A stretch of DNA of 64,000 bases from Salvelinus alpinus (taxonomy: Eukaryota > Chordata > Actinopteri > Salmoniformes > Salmonidae), in the NCBI RefSeq assembly GCF_045679555.1, contig NC_092087.1:22344925-22408924 (forward strand), in the 5' to 3' direction. Position 1 is the first letter of the stretch, and the number at the start of each line of letters is the position of its first letter. Made by a program: the position numbers and the translations under genes. Shown here one piece after another: positions 61,925-64,000 of the stretch. The notes below the pieces were generated by a model that saw nothing but the letters and a program-made list of their open reading frames with translations, was not told the origin of the DNA and ran no database searches.

Positions 61925-62799
61925 TCATGTCATGTTAACCATAGAAAGAAGTCTGGTGACTATTTCTAGTGTCAATTTTAGATCAATGCTATGCATTTTC
62001 AGCCATTCCTGAACCTGAGACCAGAAACAGGCTACCTGAGGGCAATACCAAAATAAATGGTCTATTGATTCTGTATCCTCACAACAGAATCTGCAGAGCT
62101 TCGATGATTTTATGCCCCAAATATTCAACATTTTGTTGGTGGCAAGAATTCTATATAATAATTTTTGCTGAAAAGCACAAAGTCTTGAATCTTGCATTGT
62201 TTTATATATCAACTCATACACCCTGTACCATGGAATCGGTACATCAAAAATCTCTTCCCAACTATTTTGCAATCTGTATGGCACAGTTGTCAACATCCTG
62301 GTCCTCAAATGAAACTGGTATACTTTCCTATTTATGCTATTTTTATTCCTCCACCAGTTTTGATCCTTTATATTGGGCAGACAGACCAGTTCCCTACCTC
62401 CTCCCGCTGCCACCTGCCTCCTCCATTTTTGGGGTAATACTGTAATCAATTGGTTGTACTCTTGGATTGAGCAGACCTTCTCGTACAATTCTGATAACTC
62501 CATGAATGACATAACTCTCCCATTCCAATTTACAATATAATTAAGAACAAAATACTATTTTCAAACATCTTTCCCATAAATACAGGTATTTTATCAACAA
62601 GCACATTTGAGTTCAGCAATAATATTTGTTGTAATATATGTTCTATCTTTTCAAGGGCATGAAATTTAAATTGTAGCCAGCTCTGCAATGCTTGTTTGGA
62701 AAAGAGAGATACTTTGACAAAAGTATAATTTTCAATTAATCGAAAATGAGAAATGGCAATCTGCACTAAGGCAACAAGGCAAATTTGAAACAATCTCGA
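61925..62799 (-). pseudogene. L1-clade ORF2 C-terminal fragment (copy 2)
   Basis: Identical in translation to 57206-58080, including the Cys/His cluster and the same stop at the frame change. Confidence 0.82.
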
Positions 62800-62831
62800 G
62801 CACCGAGCCAGCCCCACGCACCAGCCCTCCG

Positions 62832-63998
62832 GTGCCGGCACAACGTACCAGGCCTCCAGTTCCTGTTCCACGCACTCGCCTAGAGGTGCGTGTTCCCAAC
62901 CCGGTACCACCAGTTCCGGCACCACGCACCAGGCCTACTGTGCGCCTCCAGAGTCCAGTATGCCCTGTTCCTGCTCCCCGCACTCGCCCTGAGGTGCGTG
63001 TTCCCAGCCCGGTACCACCAGTTCCGGCACCACGCACCAGGCCTACTGTGCGCCTCGGCAGGCCTGAGTCTCCCTCCTGTCCAGCGCCGCCTGAGCCGTC
63101 CGTCTGTCCAGCGCCGCCTGAGCCGTCCGTCTGTCCAGCGCCGCCTGAGCCGCCCGTCTGTCCAGCGCCGTCTGAGCCGCCCGTCTGTCCAGCGCCGTCT
63201 GAGCCGCCCGTCTGTCCAGCGTCGTCTGAGCCGCCCGTCTGTCCAGCGCCGTCTGAGCCGCCCGTCTGTCCAGCGCCGTCTGAGCCACCCGTCTGTCCAG
63301 AGCCGTCAGAGCCGCCCGTCTGTCCTGAGCCGCTAGAGCCGCCCGTCAGTCAGGAGCCGCCAGAGCCGCTCGTCAGTCAGGAGCCGCCAGAGCCGCCCGC
63401 CAGTCAGGAGCCGCCCGCCAGTCAGGAGCCGCCAGAGCCGCCCGTCAGTCAGGAGCCGCCAGAGCCGCCCGCCCGTCAGGAGCCGCCCGCCAGTCAGGAG
63501 CCGCCAGAGCCGCCCGTCAGTCAGGAGCCGCCAGAGCCGCCCGTCAGTCAGGAGCCGCCAGAGCCGCCCGCCAGTCAGGAGCCGCCCGCCAGTCAGGAGC
63601 CGCCAGAGCCGCCCGCCAGTCAGGAGCTGCCAGAGCCGTCCGCCAGACAGGAGCTGCCAGAGCCGCCCGCCAGTCAGGAGCTGCCAGAGCCGCCCGCCAG
63701 TCAGGAGCTGCCAGAGCTGCCCCTCAGTCCGGAGCTGCCCCTCAGTCCGGAACTGCCCCTCAGTCCGAAGCTGCCCCTCAGTCCGGAGCTGCCCCTCAGT
63801 CCGGAGCTGCCCCTCCGTCCGGAGCTGCCCCTCAGTCCAGTGGGGCCCTTTATTAGGGTTGCCAGTCCTAGGTCGGCGGCGAGGGTCGCCGCTCTAAAGA
63901 CGCTACTGAAGCGGACTAAGACTATGGTGGAGTGGGGTCCACGTCCAGCGCCAGAGCCGCCACAGCGGACAGATGCCCACCCAGACCCTTCCCTATAG
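62832..63998 (+). CDS. Proline-rich Gag-like ORF fragment (copy 2)
   Basis: A 388-codon frame, identical in outline to 58113-59306. It has an extra PASQEP-type unit in the middle and lacks one 9-residue PASQELPEP and one 6-residue LPLSPE unit. One other change is Ser to Asn near the start (62899). Confidence 0.6.
   Translation: MPAQRTRPPVPVPRTRLEVRVPNPVPPVPAPRTRPTVRLQSPVCPVPAPRTRPEVRVPSPVPPVPAPRTRPTVRLGRPESPSCPAPPEPSVCPAPPEPSVCPAPPEPPVCPAPSEPPVCPAPSEPPVCPASSEPPVCPAPSEPPVCPAPSEPPVCPEPSEPPVCPEPLEPPVSQEPPEPLVSQEPPEPPASQEPPASQEPPEPPVSQEPPEPPARQEPPASQEPPEPPVSQEPPEPPVSQEPPEPPASQEPPASQEPPEPPASQELPEPSARQELPEPPASQELPEPPASQELPELPLSPELPLSPELPLSPKLPLSPELPLSPELPLRPELPLSPVGPFIRVASPRSAARVAALKTLLKRTKTMVEWGPRPAPEPPQRTDAHPDPSL
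63064..63830 (+). repeat. 27-bp / 18-bp coding minisatellite (copy 2)
   Basis: Array differs in length from copy 1 by unit gains and losses only. Confidence 0.9.
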
Positions 63999-64000
63999 GT

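Larger units (their letters stand above)
62800..64000 (+). mobile_element. Proline-rich LTR retroelement fragment (copy 2)
   Basis: Copy of 58081 onward. The window ends just after the ORF, before the expected G-run and LTR. Confidence 0.85.

Overview
The window is vertebrate nuclear DNA from a salmonid fish (salmon, trout or charr). The diagnostic content is salmonid-type tRNA-derived SINEs, a 5S-rRNA-derived SINE, an L2-clade LINE with an ATTTG-type tail, many Tc1 elements (one of the lineage from which Sleeping Beauty was reconstructed), and one spliced host gene whose protein matches host cell factor 1. There are no operons, ribosome binding sites or CRISPR arrays.

Host gene: hcfc1 occupies 35708-48472 on the + strand. 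I reconstruct 26 coding exons with consistent phases (5082 nt including the stop, 1693 codons). In order they encode the Kelch propeller, the first fibronectin-III module, a long Ser/Thr/Val-rich region, a cluster of HCF proteolytic repeats in exon 17, acidic/Gln-rich regions, the second fibronectin-III pair and a basic C-terminus with a nuclear localisation signal. Its introns hold a decayed Tc1 (intron 3), two older SINEs (introns 3 and 19), a 789-bp foldback Tc1 derivative (intron 20) and a SINE with a perfect target-site duplication (intron 22). The putative 3' UTR contains a perfect 16-bp hairpin.

Left flank (1-34 kb): almost entirely layered transposons. 1-4279 is the 3' part of a Ty3/gypsy chromovirus inserted in a Sleeping-Beauty-type Tc1 end, which itself sits in a degenerate LINE ORF1 fragment. 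5.4-8.6 kb is AT-rich and unexplained. 9122-10578 is a dead Tc1. 12359-22351 looks like one outer inverted-repeat element, filled by a hAT-like element, a LINE ORF1 fragment, an HpaI-type SINE, a Sleeping-Beauty-type Tc1 carrying a long solo LTR, and a nearly complete L2 LINE. 23-25.7 kb has LINE tails, a 27-bp minisatellite, a dead Tc1 and a solo LTR. 25.7-33.8 kb is one minus-strand L1-clade LINE split by a non-autonomous LTR retroelement (27497-29990) and by a Tc1 with an intact 340-residue transposase (31342-32941).

Right flank (50.8-64 kb): an L2 fragment, a dead Tc1 with a 5S SINE inside it, then a 4719-bp tandem duplication (55321-60039 and 60040-64000). Each unit carries a Tc1 transposase gene, an L1 C-terminal fragment and the proline-rich part of an LTR retroelement; only the first unit's LTR lies inside the window. 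The divergence between the copies is confined to the left part of the Tc1. This fits unequal recombination between two Tc1 copies.

I found no convincing new multi-gene system. The most informative signals are the recombination footprint in the duplication, the complementary defects of its two Tc1 copies, the proline-rich non-autonomous LTR family, and foldback structures in the transcribed part of hcfc1.
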